A stretch of 61,441 bases of DNA from Pseudomonas sp. (GTDB taxonomy: Bacteria; Pseudomonadota; Gammaproteobacteria; Pseudomonadales; Pseudomonadaceae): positions 1 to 61,441 of the forward strand of contig NZ_JAQGNX010000087.1 of NCBI RefSeq assembly GCF_028293835.1, written 5' to 3'. The notes under the pieces are model-generated. The model was not told where the DNA came from. It searched no databases and saw only the letters and a list, made by a program, of their open reading frames with translations. This document shows, one piece after another, positions 8,241-18,035 of this stretch (its first letter is position 1; every line of letters starts with the position of its first letter). A program made the translations under genes and the position numbers.

Positions 8241-10898
8241 ATGCGCACAGAACAACCGAAAATGATTTACCTCAAGGACTATCAGGCGCCTGAGTACCTC
8301 ATTGACGAGACGCACCTGACCTTTGAGTTGTTCGACGACCAGACGCTGGTCCATGCGCAGTTGGTCATGCGTCGCAATCCGGCGCGGGGTGCCGGCTTGC
8401 CACCGCTGGTGCTGGACGGGCAATTGCTTGAGTTGCTGGCTCTGAAGCTCGACGACACCGAACTGAGCGCCACCGATTATCTGCTGACACCGGATCACCT
8501 AACGGTGCAGCCGAAAGCGGCCCAGTTCACCCTCGACACCTCGGTGCGTATTCACCCGGAAACCAACACCGCCCTGGAAGGCCTGTACAAATCCAGCGGT
8601 ATGTTTTGCACCCAATGCGAGGCCGAAGGCTTCCGCAAGATCACCTATTACCTCGACCGCCCAGACGTGATGAGCAAGTTCACCACCACGCTCAGCGCCG
8701 AAAAACATCATTTCCCAGTGTTGCTGTCCAACGGCAACCCGATTGCCAGCGGCCCGGAAGAGGGCGACCGGCACTGGGCGACCTGGGAAGACCCGTTCAT
8801 GAAACCGGCGTATCTGTTTGCGCTGGTGGCCGGTGATTTGTGGTGCGTCGAAGATACGTTTACCACCATGAGCCAGCGTGAAGTGACCCTGCGCATTTAC
8901 GTCGAGCCAGAAAACATCGACAAATGCCAACACGCCATGACCAGCCTGAAAAAATCCATGCGCTGGGACGAAGAGACCTACGGTCGCGAATACGACCTGG
9001 ACATCTTCATGATCGTTGCGGTCAATGACTTCAACATGGGCGCCATGGAGAACAAGGGCCTCAATATCTTCAACTCCAGCGCCGTGCTGGCCCGTGCCGA
9101 AACCGCCACCGACGCCGCGCACCAGCGGGTCGAGGCCATCGTTGCCCATGAATACTTCCACAACTGGTCGGGCAACCGCGTCACTTGCCGTGACTGGTTC
9201 CAGCTGTCGCTCAAGGAAGGCTTCACCGTGTTCCGCGACTCCGGCTTCTCCGCCGACATGAACTCGTCCACGGTCAAGCGTATTGAGGACGTGGCTTACC
9301 TGCGCACCCACCAGTTCGCCGAAGATGCCGGCCCCATGGCTCATGCCGTGCGTCCTGACGGCTTCATCGAGATTTCCAACTTCTACACCCTGACCGTGTA
9401 CGAAAAAGGTTCGGAAGTGGTCGGCATGATCAAGACCCTGGTCGGCGCCGAAGGCTTCCGCAAAGGCAGCGATCTGTATTTCGAGCGCCATGACGGTCAA
9501 GCCGTGACCTGCGATGACTTTATTGCGGCCATGGAAGACGCCAACGGTGTTGACCTGACCCAATTCAAACGGTGGTACAGCCAAGCCGGTACCCCACGCT
9601 TGGCAGTCAGCGAGTCTTACGACAGCGCGGCGAAAACCTACAGCCTGACCTTCCGCCAAAGCTGCCCGCAAACCCCGGACAAGCAGGAAAAATTGCCGTT
9701 CGTGATCCCGGTGGAACTCGGTTTGTTGAACGCTACCGGTCATGAATTGCCATTGCGCTTGTCGGGCGAAGCGGCAGCTGGCAGCACTACTCGGGTGATT
9801 TCAATCACTGAAGCCGAGCAGACCTTTACCTTCGTCGACATCGCTGAACAGCCATTGCCATCGTTGCTGCGTGGCTTCTCGGCGCCGGTAAAACTCAGCT
9901 TTCCTTACAGCCGCGATCAACTGATGTTCCTCATGCAGCACGACAGCGATGGCTTCAATCGTTGGGATGCGGGTCAGCAGCTGTCGGTGCAAGTACTGCA
10001 AGAACTGATCGGCCAGTACCAGAAAGGTCATGACCTTGTGCTTGATCAACGGTTGGTCACGGCGCTGAGCAGCTTGTTGGCCAATGATCAGCTGGATCAG
10101 GCCATGGTGGCGGAAATGCTGTCGTTGCCCGGTGAGGCTTATCTTACTGAAATCAGCGAAATCGCTGACGTGGACGCAATCCACGCCGCCCGGGAATTCG
10201 CACGTAGGCAATTGGCTAGCGCGCTGTTCGATGGCCTGTGGAAGCGGTATCAAGCGAATCGTGCACTCTCCAAGGCTACGCCTTACGTGGCCGAAGCCGA
10301 GCATTTTGCCCGTCGCGGCCTGCAAAACATCGCGCTGTCGTACCTGATGCTCAGCGGCAAGCCGGAAGTATTGGCGGCGTGCCTTGAGCAGTTCGATACC
10401 AGCGACAACATGACCGAGCGCCTGACGGCCTTGGCGGTGTTGGTCAATTCGCCGTTCGCTGAAGAAAAAGCCAAGGCGCTGGCGACTTTCGCCGAAAACT
10501 TCAAAGACAACCCGCTGGTCATGGACCAATGGTTCAGCGTCCAGGCGGGCAGCACCTTGCCGGGTGGATTGGAGCGGGTCAAGGCGCTGATGAAGCACCC
10601 CGCGTTCAACATGAAAAACCCCAACAAAGTACGCTCTGTGGTGGGCGCATTCGCCGGTCAGAACCTGATCAACTTCCACGCGGCAGACGGTACGGGTTAT
10701 CGCTTCCTCGCGGATTTGGTGATTGAACTGAACGCGTTCAACCCGCAAATCGCCTCGCGCCAATTGGCACCATTGACCCGCTGGCGCAAATACGACAGCA
10801 AACGTCAGGCGCTCATGAAAGGCGAACTGGAACGCATCCGCGCTTCCGGCAACCTGTCCAGTGACGTGTTTGAAGTGGTGAGCAAAAGCCTGGCGTGA
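8241..10898 (+). CDS. pepN: Aminopeptidase N (M1 family)
   Basis: 885 aa, full length. A cytoplasmic zinc metallo-aminopeptidase that removes N-terminal residues from peptides. GAMEN (267-271) recognises the free amino end; the zinc site is HEYFH (303-307) plus Glu326 in LSLKEG. The N-terminal beta domain and the long helical C-terminal domain typical of E. coli PepN are both present. AAGGGGATTCCAGC precedes the ATG. It is followed by a REP doublet and convergent mlaA. Confidence 0.96.
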   Translation: MRTEQPKMIYLKDYQAPEYLIDETHLTFELFDDQTLVHAQLVMRRNPARGAGLPPLVLDGQLLELLALKLDDTELSATDYLLTPDHLTVQPKAAQFTLDTSVRIHPETNTALEGLYKSSGMFCTQCEAEGFRKITYYLDRPDVMSKFTTTLSAEKHHFPVLLSNGNPIASGPEEGDRHWATWEDPFMKPAYLFALVAGDLWCVEDTFTTMSQREVTLRIYVEPENIDKCQHAMTSLKKSMRWDEETYGREYDLDIFMIVAVNDFNMGAMENKGLNIFNSSAVLARAETATDAAHQRVEAIVAHEYFHNWSGNRVTCRDWFQLSLKEGFTVFRDSGFSADMNSSTVKRIEDVAYLRTHQFAEDAGPMAHAVRPDGFIEISNFYTLTVYEKGSEVVGMIKTLVGAEGFRKGSDLYFERHDGQAVTCDDFIAAMEDANGVDLTQFKRWYSQAGTPRLAVSESYDSAAKTYSLTFRQSCPQTPDKQEKLPFVIPVELGLLNATGHELPLRLSGEAAAGSTTRVISITEAEQTFTFVDIAEQPLPSLLRGFSAPVKLSFPYSRDQLMFLMQHDSDGFNRWDAGQQLSVQVLQELIGQYQKGHDLVLDQRLVTALSSLLANDQLDQAMVAEMLSLPGEAYLTEISEIADVDAIHAAREFARRQLASALFDGLWKRYQANRALSKATPYVAEAEHFARRGLQNIALSYLMLSGKPEVLAACLEQFDTSDNMTERLTALAVLVNSPFAEEKAKALATFAENFKDNPLVMDQWFSVQAGSTLPGGLERVKALMKHPAFNMKNPNKVRSVVGAFAGQNLINFHAADGTGYRFLADLVIELNAFNPQIASRQLAPLTRWRKYDSKRQALMKGELERIRASGNLSSDVFEVVSKSLA

Positions 10899-10920
10899 TG
10901 GGTCTTAAGTAGCCCATGTA

Positions 10921-11000
10921 TCTGTAAGAGCCAACGTTGGCGAGACGATAAACCTGACACACCACGTTGGGGCTCTCGTCAACACGTTGGCTCTTACAGA
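10921..11000. repeat. REP doublet, copy 3, between convergent pepN and mlaA
   Basis: Outer arms TCTGTAAGAGCCAACGTTGG and CAACACGTTGGCTCTTACAGA pair as an inverted repeat. The first arm has lost three bases (CCAACGTTGG instead of CCAACGTGTTGG). Position between two convergent stops suggests a shared bidirectional transcript end. Confidence 0.8.
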
Positions 11001-11023
11001 ACTGGTTTCACGCGAAAGTTGAG

Positions 11024-11866
11024 CTACAACGCACCCTTCACCGCATCGGCATCTTGCGGGGTAATCATGCAGCGCTGGGCGATGGTTGAATCGGCGACCG
11101 AACCTTGCTTGCCTTCCAGTATCAATACATTACGATGCTGGCCCTTTTTATCCCTTAGCGCGCTGTAATAATCAGGCGAACGCTCCAGCTTGTCGGTCAA
11201 CGGCAATGCCTCTGCACGGCCGTCGACGATGCCACCCACGGTGCTGAGGGTACTCAGCGTGTCATAGGTATCGCTGTCGACGTTGCCGAACGGGTCCAGC
11301 ACAAAACTGGCGACTTTGCCGACGCTGTCCCTCACGTCCGATGAACCAAACAGCGGTAACTCCACCGTCGGCCCGCTGGCCAGTCCCCACACGCCAAAGG
11401 TCTGGCCGAAGTCTGCGTCGTGATAAGGACGACCCCAACCGGTAGCAACGTCCATCAGACCCAGCACGCCCACCGTGCTGTTCAACACAAACCGCTGCAG
11501 CGTATTAGCAGAGCGCCGCACGTTGCCTTGCAGTAAGTCATTGATGAAGCGCTTCGGTTCGCCGAAGTTAGAGGCGAAGTTATGCACCCCGTGTTGAACC
11601 ATCTCTGGCAAATGCTTATAGCCGTGGGCCACTGGTTTCAGGGCGTAGGTATCAAGCCCCTTGTTAAAGGCAAAAATGCTGCGGTTAACCGGCGCGCCAG
11701 GGTCGTTAACTTGATAACCCAGTTGTTCACAGGGCACTTGCGAAGATACCTGCGCACACGCGCCGAGAATCCCTGTACCAATTAATAGCCCGAAGACCTG
11801 AAACGGCGTTCGCCATGCTTTCACAGGGTTTTTCCGAGTGTCCGCAAGGCTGTTTGATAACTGCAT
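11024..11866 (-). CDS. mlaA: MlaA (VacJ) family outer-membrane lipoprotein
   Basis: 280 aa. MlaA sits in the outer membrane and removes misplaced phospholipids from its outer leaflet, passing them to periplasmic MlaC. A lipobox LGAC is at 34-37 (lipidated Cys37); the n-region before the hydrophobic stretch is unusually long (about 22 residues), although a later GTG at 11824 could shorten it. Family signatures: DPGAPVNRSIFAFNKGLD, N.LQGN..RSANT..RFV.NSTVGVLGLMDVA, DFGQTFGVWG and GPTVELPLFG. No mlaBCDEF partner is nearby. A divergent two-component system starts 166 bp away. Confidence 0.92.
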   Translation of the reverse strand: MQLSNSLADTRKNPVKAWRTPFQVFGLLIGTGILGACAQVSSQVPCEQLGYQVNDPGAPVNRSIFAFNKGLDTYALKPVAHGYKHLPEMVQHGVHNFASNFGEPKRFINDLLQGNVRRSANTLQRFVLNSTVGVLGLMDVATGWGRPYHDADFGQTFGVWGLASGPTVELPLFGSSDVRDSVGKVASFVLDPFGNVDSDTYDTLSTLSTVGGIVDGRAEALPLTDKLERSPDYYSALRDKKGQHRNVLILEGKQGSVADSTIAQRCMITPQDADAVKGAL

Positions 11867-12032
11867 GATGGGGTTTTCCGTGGATGGCGTTCACCCAAGG
11901 ATGGCTAACTGACCTTGCTGGAATATGTCTCGTTTATGCTGCTGCGGTAGGATTATTACTGGATTGAAATATATGACCGGGCCGTTTAATTGACTTAGAT
12001 TAGGGCTCGCTAATAGCCCCGGCTGGACCCTC

Positions 12033-12743
12033 GTGAGCAAACTCTTGATCGTCGACGACGACGTCGAAATCCTCGACCTGCTGAAAAGATTTTTCGTTCG
12101 GCATGCCTACGAGGTGGAGGTCGCTTGCGATGGCGTGGCCATGTGGGCTTCTATTAAAAACCAACGCCCGGACATTATTATTCTGGACGTGATGTTGCCA
12201 GGAGAGGGCGGTTTAAGCCTGTGTCAGAAACTTCGCGCAGAATCCAACTTGCCGGTGGTGATGCTGACTGCCATGAGCGAAGTCAGCGACCGAATCATCG
12301 GCCTTGAGCTGGGCGCTGACGACTACCTGACCAAACCCTTCGACCCGCGGGAATTGCTGGCGCGTTTGCGCTCGGTGCAGCGGCGCACATCAGAACAGCC
12401 CTTACGTTCGGTGGACGAAACGCGACCGGTGATTGTGTTTGGCGATTGGCAACTAGACGTGACTCGCCGGGAATTACGCTCAGCCCAGGGCGTCATGGTG
12501 CCGTTATCCGGGGGCGAGTTTGACCTGCTGCGGGTGTTTGTCGACCACCCACAGCGGATTCTGACCCGGGAGCAGTTACTTGACTTGGCCCGTGGGCATA
12601 GCCATGACGCCTTTGATCGCAGCATCGACGTGCAAGTCAGCCGCCTGCGCCGCAAGATCGAACCCGACAGCAAACGCCCGGACATCATCCGCACCGTGCG
12701 CAACGGCGGTTATATTTTTACCGCCAGCGTGGGTCGGCAATGA
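12033..12743 (+). CDS. OmpR-family response regulator
   Basis: 236 aa, GTG start with little Shine-Dalgarno signal. Receiver domain at 1-115: acidic pocket DDD (8-10), phosphoacceptor Asp52 in IIILDVMLPG, and Lys in LTKPFDPREL (~102). The C-terminal winged helix (~140-232) shows GEFDLLRVFVDHPQRILTREQLL and the SIDVQVSRLRRKIE...IRTVRNGGY recognition region. It overlaps the sensor kinase by ATGA. Target genes are unknown; the adjacent divergent mlaA is a possible but unproven target. Confidence 0.92.
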   Translation: MSKLLIVDDDVEILDLLKRFFVRHAYEVEVACDGVAMWASIKNQRPDIIILDVMLPGEGGLSLCQKLRAESNLPVVMLTAMSEVSDRIIGLELGADDYLTKPFDPRELLARLRSVQRRTSEQPLRSVDETRPVIVFGDWQLDVTRRELRSAQGVMVPLSGGEFDLLRVFVDHPQRILTREQLLDLARGHSHDAFDRSIDVQVSRLRRKIEPDSKRPDIIRTVRNGGYIFTASVGRQ

Positions 12744-14071
12744 ACCTGTCCCACGGTTCTCAGGACACAATCGTGCGCTGGATCGCGCTGACCATTGCCG
12801 CTGCGATGGTCACTTCGCTGGCGCTTTATGCGTTGTTTATCGAAGCGGCTGGCGTCTGGTCGCGCCCATCGCTGGAGCAGATCGGCCTGCTTGAGCAGGC
12901 TGCGGCCATTACCCGGGTGATTGACGTGGCGCCAGCCGAATTACGTCCAACCTTAGCCAGGGCGGCGACCAGTCAGCTGTTTACCGTCGGGTGGTACATA
13001 GACCACAAGAGTGTCGGCGCGCCCATTGAAACCGGCGGGCATTTCCGAGACGCGGCGGTGGTTCAGCAGTTGACCAATTCCCTGCATCGCCGAGTAGAAG
13101 CCTTTGATCCTGATGATTGGCCGTACGCTGATCCTCGCGCCCGCTACATGCTGGTGGTGCAGTTAACCGATGCGACCTGGTTGTCATTTATGACCCCCGA
13201 TCGCTCATGGGGCATGTCCCAAACGGCCCGTAACGCTGTTGTCGCCTTGCTGGGCCTGAGCGCTGCGTTGTTCGTCGCCTGGTTCGCCACCCGCCGACTC
13301 GCCAGCCCGTTGAGGCGTTTTGCCCGTGCGGCCAAACGTTTCGGTGGCGACCTTAACGCCCCTGCGATCATCCCCGAAGGTCCCTATGAAATACGCCAGG
13401 CCATCATCGCGTTCAATGCCATGCAGGCGCAGATTCGGCATTTCGTGACTGATCGCACACAAATGCTCGCGGCCATTTCCCATGATTTACGTGCGCCACT
13501 GACCCGCATGCGTTTGCGAGGTGAGTTCATCGAGGATGAGGAGCAACAGCGCAAACTGTTTCGCGACGTGGATGAAATGCAGTCGATGATCACCTCGGCC
13601 CTGGAGTTTTTCCGCGACGATGCACGGCTTGAACCGGCCACCGCTTTCGATTTGTCAGAACTTATCCAGACGATTATTGATGACTACCGTGATCAGGGTG
13701 TAACGGTAGAATTTTCCGGCCCCGGCAAGCGGGTGTATTTCGGCCGTCCTCTGGGGATAAAGCGCGTCGTCACCAATCTGTTGGAAAACGCGATCAAATA
13801 CGCCGAGTCGCCACAGATCAATCTGTCTCAGTCAGAAACCTCGATCATCATTGAGGTGATCGACAATGGGCCGGGCATTCCCGAAGCGCTGCTTGAGAAG
13901 ATATTTGAGCCGTTCTTTCGTCTGGAGGCTTCACGCAATCGCAATACTGGCGGCGTCGGGCTCGGCCTCTCGGCGGCACGGGCGATTGTCCTGGAACACG
14001 GTGGAGAGTTGCGCCTGCATCGACGGCGCGAAGGCGGCACCCTCGCACGGGCGTCGCTGCCCAACCAGTAA
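12740..14071 (+). CDS. Sensor histidine kinase, partner of the upstream regulator
   Basis: 443 aa. Two membrane helices (~12-37 and ~165-184) bracket a periplasmic sensor region of about 125 residues; a HAMP segment (~185-237) follows. The HisKA box AISHDLRAPLTRMRL carries phospho-acceptor His248. The ATPase domain has the N box NLLENAIKYA, G1 DNGPGIP (~375) and G2 GVGLGLSAARAI (~405). The signal is unknown. It is translated from a start overlapping the regulator stop. A REP doublet follows the stop. Confidence 0.93.
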   Translation: MNLSHGSQDTIVRWIALTIAAAMVTSLALYALFIEAAGVWSRPSLEQIGLLEQAAAITRVIDVAPAELRPTLARAATSQLFTVGWYIDHKSVGAPIETGGHFRDAAVVQQLTNSLHRRVEAFDPDDWPYADPRARYMLVVQLTDATWLSFMTPDRSWGMSQTARNAVVALLGLSAALFVAWFATRRLASPLRRFARAAKRFGGDLNAPAIIPEGPYEIRQAIIAFNAMQAQIRHFVTDRTQMLAAISHDLRAPLTRMRLRGEFIEDEEQQRKLFRDVDEMQSMITSALEFFRDDARLEPATAFDLSELIQTIIDDYRDQGVTVEFSGPGKRVYFGRPLGIKRVVTNLLENAIKYAESPQINLSQSETSIIIEVIDNGPGIPEALLEKIFEPFFRLEASRNRNTGGVGLGLSAARAIVLEHGGELRLHRRREGGTLARASLPNQ

Positions 14072-14079
14072 ATGCCCGG

Positions 14080-14137
14080 CTGTAGGGGCCAACGTATTGG
14101 CGAGACGACCGCTTCGCCAACAGGTTGGCTTCTACAG
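14080..14137. repeat. REP doublet, copy 4
   Basis: CTGTAGGGGCCAACGTATTGGCGAG pairs with CTTCGCCAACAGGTTGGCTTCTACAG, with a very short spacer. It lies 9 bp after the histidine-kinase stop and upstream of the YCF48-like gene, so it may end the two-component transcript. Confidence 0.8.
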
Positions 14138-14344
14138 ATCATGTTGGCTATCCATCATGCAAACGAATACCCCATCATCAATCCGTGTCGGCTTAACAAA
14201 AGATAACGTCATGTCGATTGTCATACGTTTCCAAAGCTGGATAGGATACGGCTGCTTCCGAAAGGCTGCTGCTAGAGCGCTTGCGACCCGTTGCCTGGCG
14301 TAACCTGAAGGTCGACCCAATAACAATAAGAAGGGGAATAGTCT

Positions 14345-15373
14345 ATGAGTGAGCCTGTAAACCGGCGCACCCTGGCGACCGCATTAACGATACTCGGCGT
14401 GCTCTCGGCGTTTGCGTTTTGCACGCCTGTGTATGCCGCCCAGGCCGGCGCCGAAAACCCTGATGCGTCTATCCCATCGTCCCGTTCCTCTCGCAGCCTG
14501 CTGCTGGGCATTACCCATGCTGGCGCGCGCTTGGTCACCGTGGGCGACCGCGGGCACATTCTCTATTCCGATGACCAGGCCAAGACTTGGACCCAGGCCA
14601 GCGTCCCGAGCCGACAGTTGCTAACAGCGGTGTTTTTTGTCGACGACAAACACGGCTGGGCGGTCGGTCATGATGCGCAGATTTTAGCCAGCACCGATGG
14701 CGGCGCGACCTGGGCCAAACAATTCGAAGACGTCAAGCGCGAAGCGCCGCTGCTGGACCTCTGGTTCAAAGACGCCAGCACCGGGTTTGCGGTGGGTGCT
14801 TACGGTGCGCTGTTGGCCACCACTGACGGCGGCGCGCACTGGGCGGACGTCAGCGACCGCATCGATAACCAGGATCAGTTCCACTACAACGGCATTGCCT
14901 ACGTGAAGGACTCCGGCCTGTTTATCGTTGGCGAACAGGGCAGCATGTTCCGCTCCGCCGATGACGGACAAACCTGGGAGCATGTGCAAAGCCCGTATCA
15001 GGGTTCATTGTTCGGAGTGGTTGGCACTGCTAAAGCTTCGACGCTCCTGGCTTATGGGCTGCGCGGCAACTTGCTGCGCTCCACTGACTTTGGTGACACC
15101 TGGACCGCCATCAAGCTGAAAGGCGCACGCGGCCCGCTGGAATTTGGCCTGTCTGGCGCGGCGTTGTTGCCGGACGCTTCCCTGGTCATCGTTGGTAACG
15201 GCGGCAGCATCATGCGCAGTAGCGATGATGGCCAAACGTTCGTTGTGAGTAACCGTTCTGATCGAATTTCCCTGGCCGGGGTGACCGTCGACGACAAAGG
15301 CGATCTGATTCTGGTAGGCCAGGGCGGTGTCCATGTTACCTCGCCCGCCGGCGCTGAGCTGGTCCAACAATAA
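14345..15373 (+). CDS. YCF48-related beta-propeller protein, exported
   Basis: 342 aa with a signal peptide ending near VYAAQA (~31). Repeated BNR/YCF48 units of about 40-50 residues carry the sequences YSDDQAKTWTQ, ASTDGGATWAK, ATTDGGAHWAD, RSADDGQTWEH, RSTDFGDTWTA and RSSDDGQTF, i.e. a six- or seven-bladed propeller. AAGAAGGGGA precedes the ATG. The RND gene follows after 25 bp. In Pseudomonas these two usually travel with DUF1302 and DUF1329 genes in a hydrophobic-compound export or uptake operon (my recollection); those are missing here. The periplasmic role is inferred. Confidence 0.85.
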   Translation: MSEPVNRRTLATALTILGVLSAFAFCTPVYAAQAGAENPDASIPSSRSSRSLLLGITHAGARLVTVGDRGHILYSDDQAKTWTQASVPSRQLLTAVFFVDDKHGWAVGHDAQILASTDGGATWAKQFEDVKREAPLLDLWFKDASTGFAVGAYGALLATTDGGAHWADVSDRIDNQDQFHYNGIAYVKDSGLFIVGEQGSMFRSADDGQTWEHVQSPYQGSLFGVVGTAKASTLLAYGLRGNLLRSTDFGDTWTAIKLKGARGPLEFGLSGAALLPDASLVIVGNGGSIMRSSDDGQTFVVSNRSDRISLAGVTVDDKGDLILVGQGGVHVTSPAGAELVQQ

Positions 15374-15398
15374 GACCTATTAAGGCGAGAATTTTCTT

Positions 15399-17783
15399 AT
15401 GACCAATCACCAGCCTCTGCCGCAATCCAAGCCCACATGGCTTGAAGACTTGATCTTTAACAACCGTCCAGCAGTGATTTTCATTTGCCTGGTGGTCAGT
15501 GTTTTTCTGTTCTACCAAGCGACCCTGGTACGGCCTTCCACCAGTTTCGAAAAAATGATTCCCCTTGAGCATCCGTTCATTCAAAAGATGCTCGAACACC
15601 GCCATGACCTGTCCAACATGGGCAACACCGTGCGCATCTCCGTGGAAGCGGTGAAGGGCGATATCTTCACCAAGGACTACATGGAGACCTTGCGCCAAAT
15701 CAACGACGAGGCGTTTTACATCCCAGGGGTCGATCGCTCCGGAATGAAGTCGTTGTGGAGTCCCAACGTGCGCTGGACTGAGGTCACTGAGGAAGGCTTT
15801 GCCGGCGGTGAAGTCATCCCGCAGAGCTATAACGGTTCTGAAGACAGCCTCGATCTGCTGCGCAACAATGTCCTTAAATCCGGGCAGGTCGGGCGTTTGG
15901 TGGCTAACGATTTCAAGTCCAGCGTGGTAGAGCTTCCACTGCTGGAGGCCTACCCGGACCCCAGCGATCAAGCCAAATTGCTGGCCCTTGATTACCGGCA
16001 GTTCTCCCATCAGCTAGAAGAGAAAATTCGCGATAAGTTCGAGGCGCAAAACCCCAACGTGAAAGTGCACATCGTTGGGTTCGCGAAGAAGGTTGGCGAC
16101 CTGATCGATGGGCTGATCATGGTAGTGATGTTCTTCGGTGTCGCGTTCATGATCACCTTGGTGGCGCTGGTCTGGTTCACTCGCTGTATGCGCAGTACTG
16201 TGGCTGTGTTAAGTACCACGTTGATCGCGGTGGTCTGGCAGTTGGGCTTGATGCATGTTGTCGGCTTCGGTCTGGACCCGTATTCAATGCTGGTGCCGTT
16301 CCTGATTTTCGCCATCGGCATTTCCCACGGCGTGCAGAAAATCAACGGTATCGCGCTGCAATCCAGCGATGCCGAAAACTCTCTGATGGCTGCGCGAAGA
16401 ACCTTCCGCCAACTGTTCCTGCCGGGCATGATTGCGATTCTTGCCGACGCCGTGGGTTTTATCACCCTACTGATTATTAACATCGGGGTGATTCGCGAGC
16501 TGGCAATTGGTGCTTCGATTGGTGTCGCGGTCATCGTGTTCACCAATTTGATTCTGCTACCCGTGGCGATTTCCTACGCGGGCATCAGCAGGAGGGCCAT
16601 CAGCCGCAGTAAAACGGATGCAGTACGTGAGCATAAGTTCTGGCGCCTGCTGTCCAACTTTGCCAATCCGAGAGTCGCGCGGGTCTCCGTCGTATTGGCG
16701 CTGCTGGCATTCGGCGGCGGGCTTTGGTACAGCCAGAATCTGAAAATCGGTGACCTTGATCAAGGCGCACCGGAATTGCGTCCAGACTCCCGTTACAACA
16801 ACGATAACCGGTTCATTATCAACAATTACTCCACCAGCTCCGACGTACTGGTGGTGATGGTCAAGACCCCGCCAGAAGGCTGTTCGGCGTACCCGACGAT
16901 GTCTGCGATTGATGAATTGACCTGGAAGATGGAGAACACGCCCGGCGTGCAATCAGCGATTTCTTTGGTGACTGTGTCCAAGCAGGTGATCAAGGGCATG
17001 AACGAGGGCAACCTGAAATGGGAATCGCTGTCGCGTAACAAGGACGTGTTGAACAACTCCATCGCTCGGGCTGACGGGTTGTATAACAGTGATTGTTCTC
17101 TGGCACCGCTGCTGATCTTCCTCAACGACCACAAGGCCGAAACCCTCGACCGGGCAGTGACCGCCGTAAAAGACTTCGCCAAAGCCAACGACCGTGACGG
17201 TCTGGAATTCCAGCTCGCGGCAGGCAACGCCGGGATCGAAGCGGCCACCAACGAGGTCATCAAAGAGTCTGAGCTGACAATTCTGATTTTGGTCTACGTC
17301 TGTGTGGCCACCATGTGCATGATCACCTTCCGCTCATGGGCGGCGACCTTGTGCATCATCTTGCCCTTGGTGCTGACCTCGGTGCTGGGTAACGCCTTGA
17401 TGGCGTTCATGGGCATCGGCGTCAAAGTCGCCACGCTGCCGGTGGTGGCGCTGGGTGTGGGGATTGGTGTCGACTACGGAATTTACATCTACAGCCGCCT
17501 GGAAACCTTCCTTCGCGCCGGTTTGCCGCTGCAAGAAGCGTATTACGAGACGCTGAAATCCACCGGTAAGGCCGTGTTGTTTACCGGTTTGTGCCTGGCA
17601 ATCGGGGTATGCACCTGGATCTTCTCGGCGATCAAGTTCCAGGCCGATATGGGCCTGATGCTGACTTTCATGCTGCTGTGGAACATGTTCGGCGCGCTGT
17701 GGCTGCTACCGGCCATCGCACGGTTCCTGATCAAACCAGAGAAGATGGCGGGACAGGTTGGGCACTCGTTGTTTTCTCACTAG
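15399..17783 (+). CDS. RND/MMPL-family transporter
   Basis: 794 aa, shorter than drug-efflux RND pumps (~1040 aa) and typical of the MMPL/sterol-sensing-domain-like branch. One helix near 26-46 is followed by a large periplasmic loop, then five helices, then the same pattern repeated: 12 helices in all. The second half has GVGIGVDYGIYIYSR with a membrane Asp (~691) that would carry protons; the first half has AIGISHGVQKI at the matching place (~306-316) and lacks that Asp. The substrate is probably a lipid or hydrophobic molecule, by family only. Cotranscribed with the upstream propeller protein. Confidence 0.87.
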   Translation: MTNHQPLPQSKPTWLEDLIFNNRPAVIFICLVVSVFLFYQATLVRPSTSFEKMIPLEHPFIQKMLEHRHDLSNMGNTVRISVEAVKGDIFTKDYMETLRQINDEAFYIPGVDRSGMKSLWSPNVRWTEVTEEGFAGGEVIPQSYNGSEDSLDLLRNNVLKSGQVGRLVANDFKSSVVELPLLEAYPDPSDQAKLLALDYRQFSHQLEEKIRDKFEAQNPNVKVHIVGFAKKVGDLIDGLIMVVMFFGVAFMITLVALVWFTRCMRSTVAVLSTTLIAVVWQLGLMHVVGFGLDPYSMLVPFLIFAIGISHGVQKINGIALQSSDAENSLMAARRTFRQLFLPGMIAILADAVGFITLLIINIGVIRELAIGASIGVAVIVFTNLILLPVAISYAGISRRAISRSKTDAVREHKFWRLLSNFANPRVARVSVVLALLAFGGGLWYSQNLKIGDLDQGAPELRPDSRYNNDNRFIINNYSTSSDVLVVMVKTPPEGCSAYPTMSAIDELTWKMENTPGVQSAISLVTVSKQVIKGMNEGNLKWESLSRNKDVLNNSIARADGLYNSDCSLAPLLIFLNDHKAETLDRAVTAVKDFAKANDRDGLEFQLAAGNAGIEAATNEVIKESELTILILVYVCVATMCMITFRSWAATLCIILPLVLTSVLGNALMAFMGIGVKVATLPVVALGVGIGVDYGIYIYSRLETFLRAGLPLQEAYYETLKSTGKAVLFTGLCLAIGVCTWIFSAIKFQADMGLMLTFMLLWNMFGALWLLPAIARFLIKPEKMAGQVGHSLFSH

Positions 17784-17798
17784 ATTGTCAGGCACATG

Positions 17799-17879
17799 TC
17801 TGTAGGAGCAACGTGTCGGCGAAGCGGTGTACCTGATACACCGCGCTATGACCTTCGCCAACGAGTTGGCTTCTACAGA
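17799..17879. repeat. REP doublet, copy 5
   Basis: TCTGTAGGAGCAACGTGTCGG and CCAACGAGTTGGCTTCTACAGA form the outer inverted arms; a nested GCGGTGTACC/TACACCGC pair lies in the spacer. It starts 15 bp after the RND stop and probably ends that transcript. Confidence 0.8.
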
Positions 17880-18035
17880 GATGGTTGAACATCGAAATTC
17901 CGTTGCCATCCATTCAAATCGATCAATGTGCCAGAAGCGACTGTTGGCGTGGGAACTTACACCCTGTTGGGTATCCAAATGTGACCTTACCCCACGATTT
18001 CGCCTACAATTCGCGCCTTTACTCAGGCGATATAT

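Noticed and set aside
8499..10763. Antisense open frames opposite pepN (414 and 320 aa)
   Set aside because: Shadows of pepN, low-complexity translations rich in His, Gln and Arg, with no recognisable domain.
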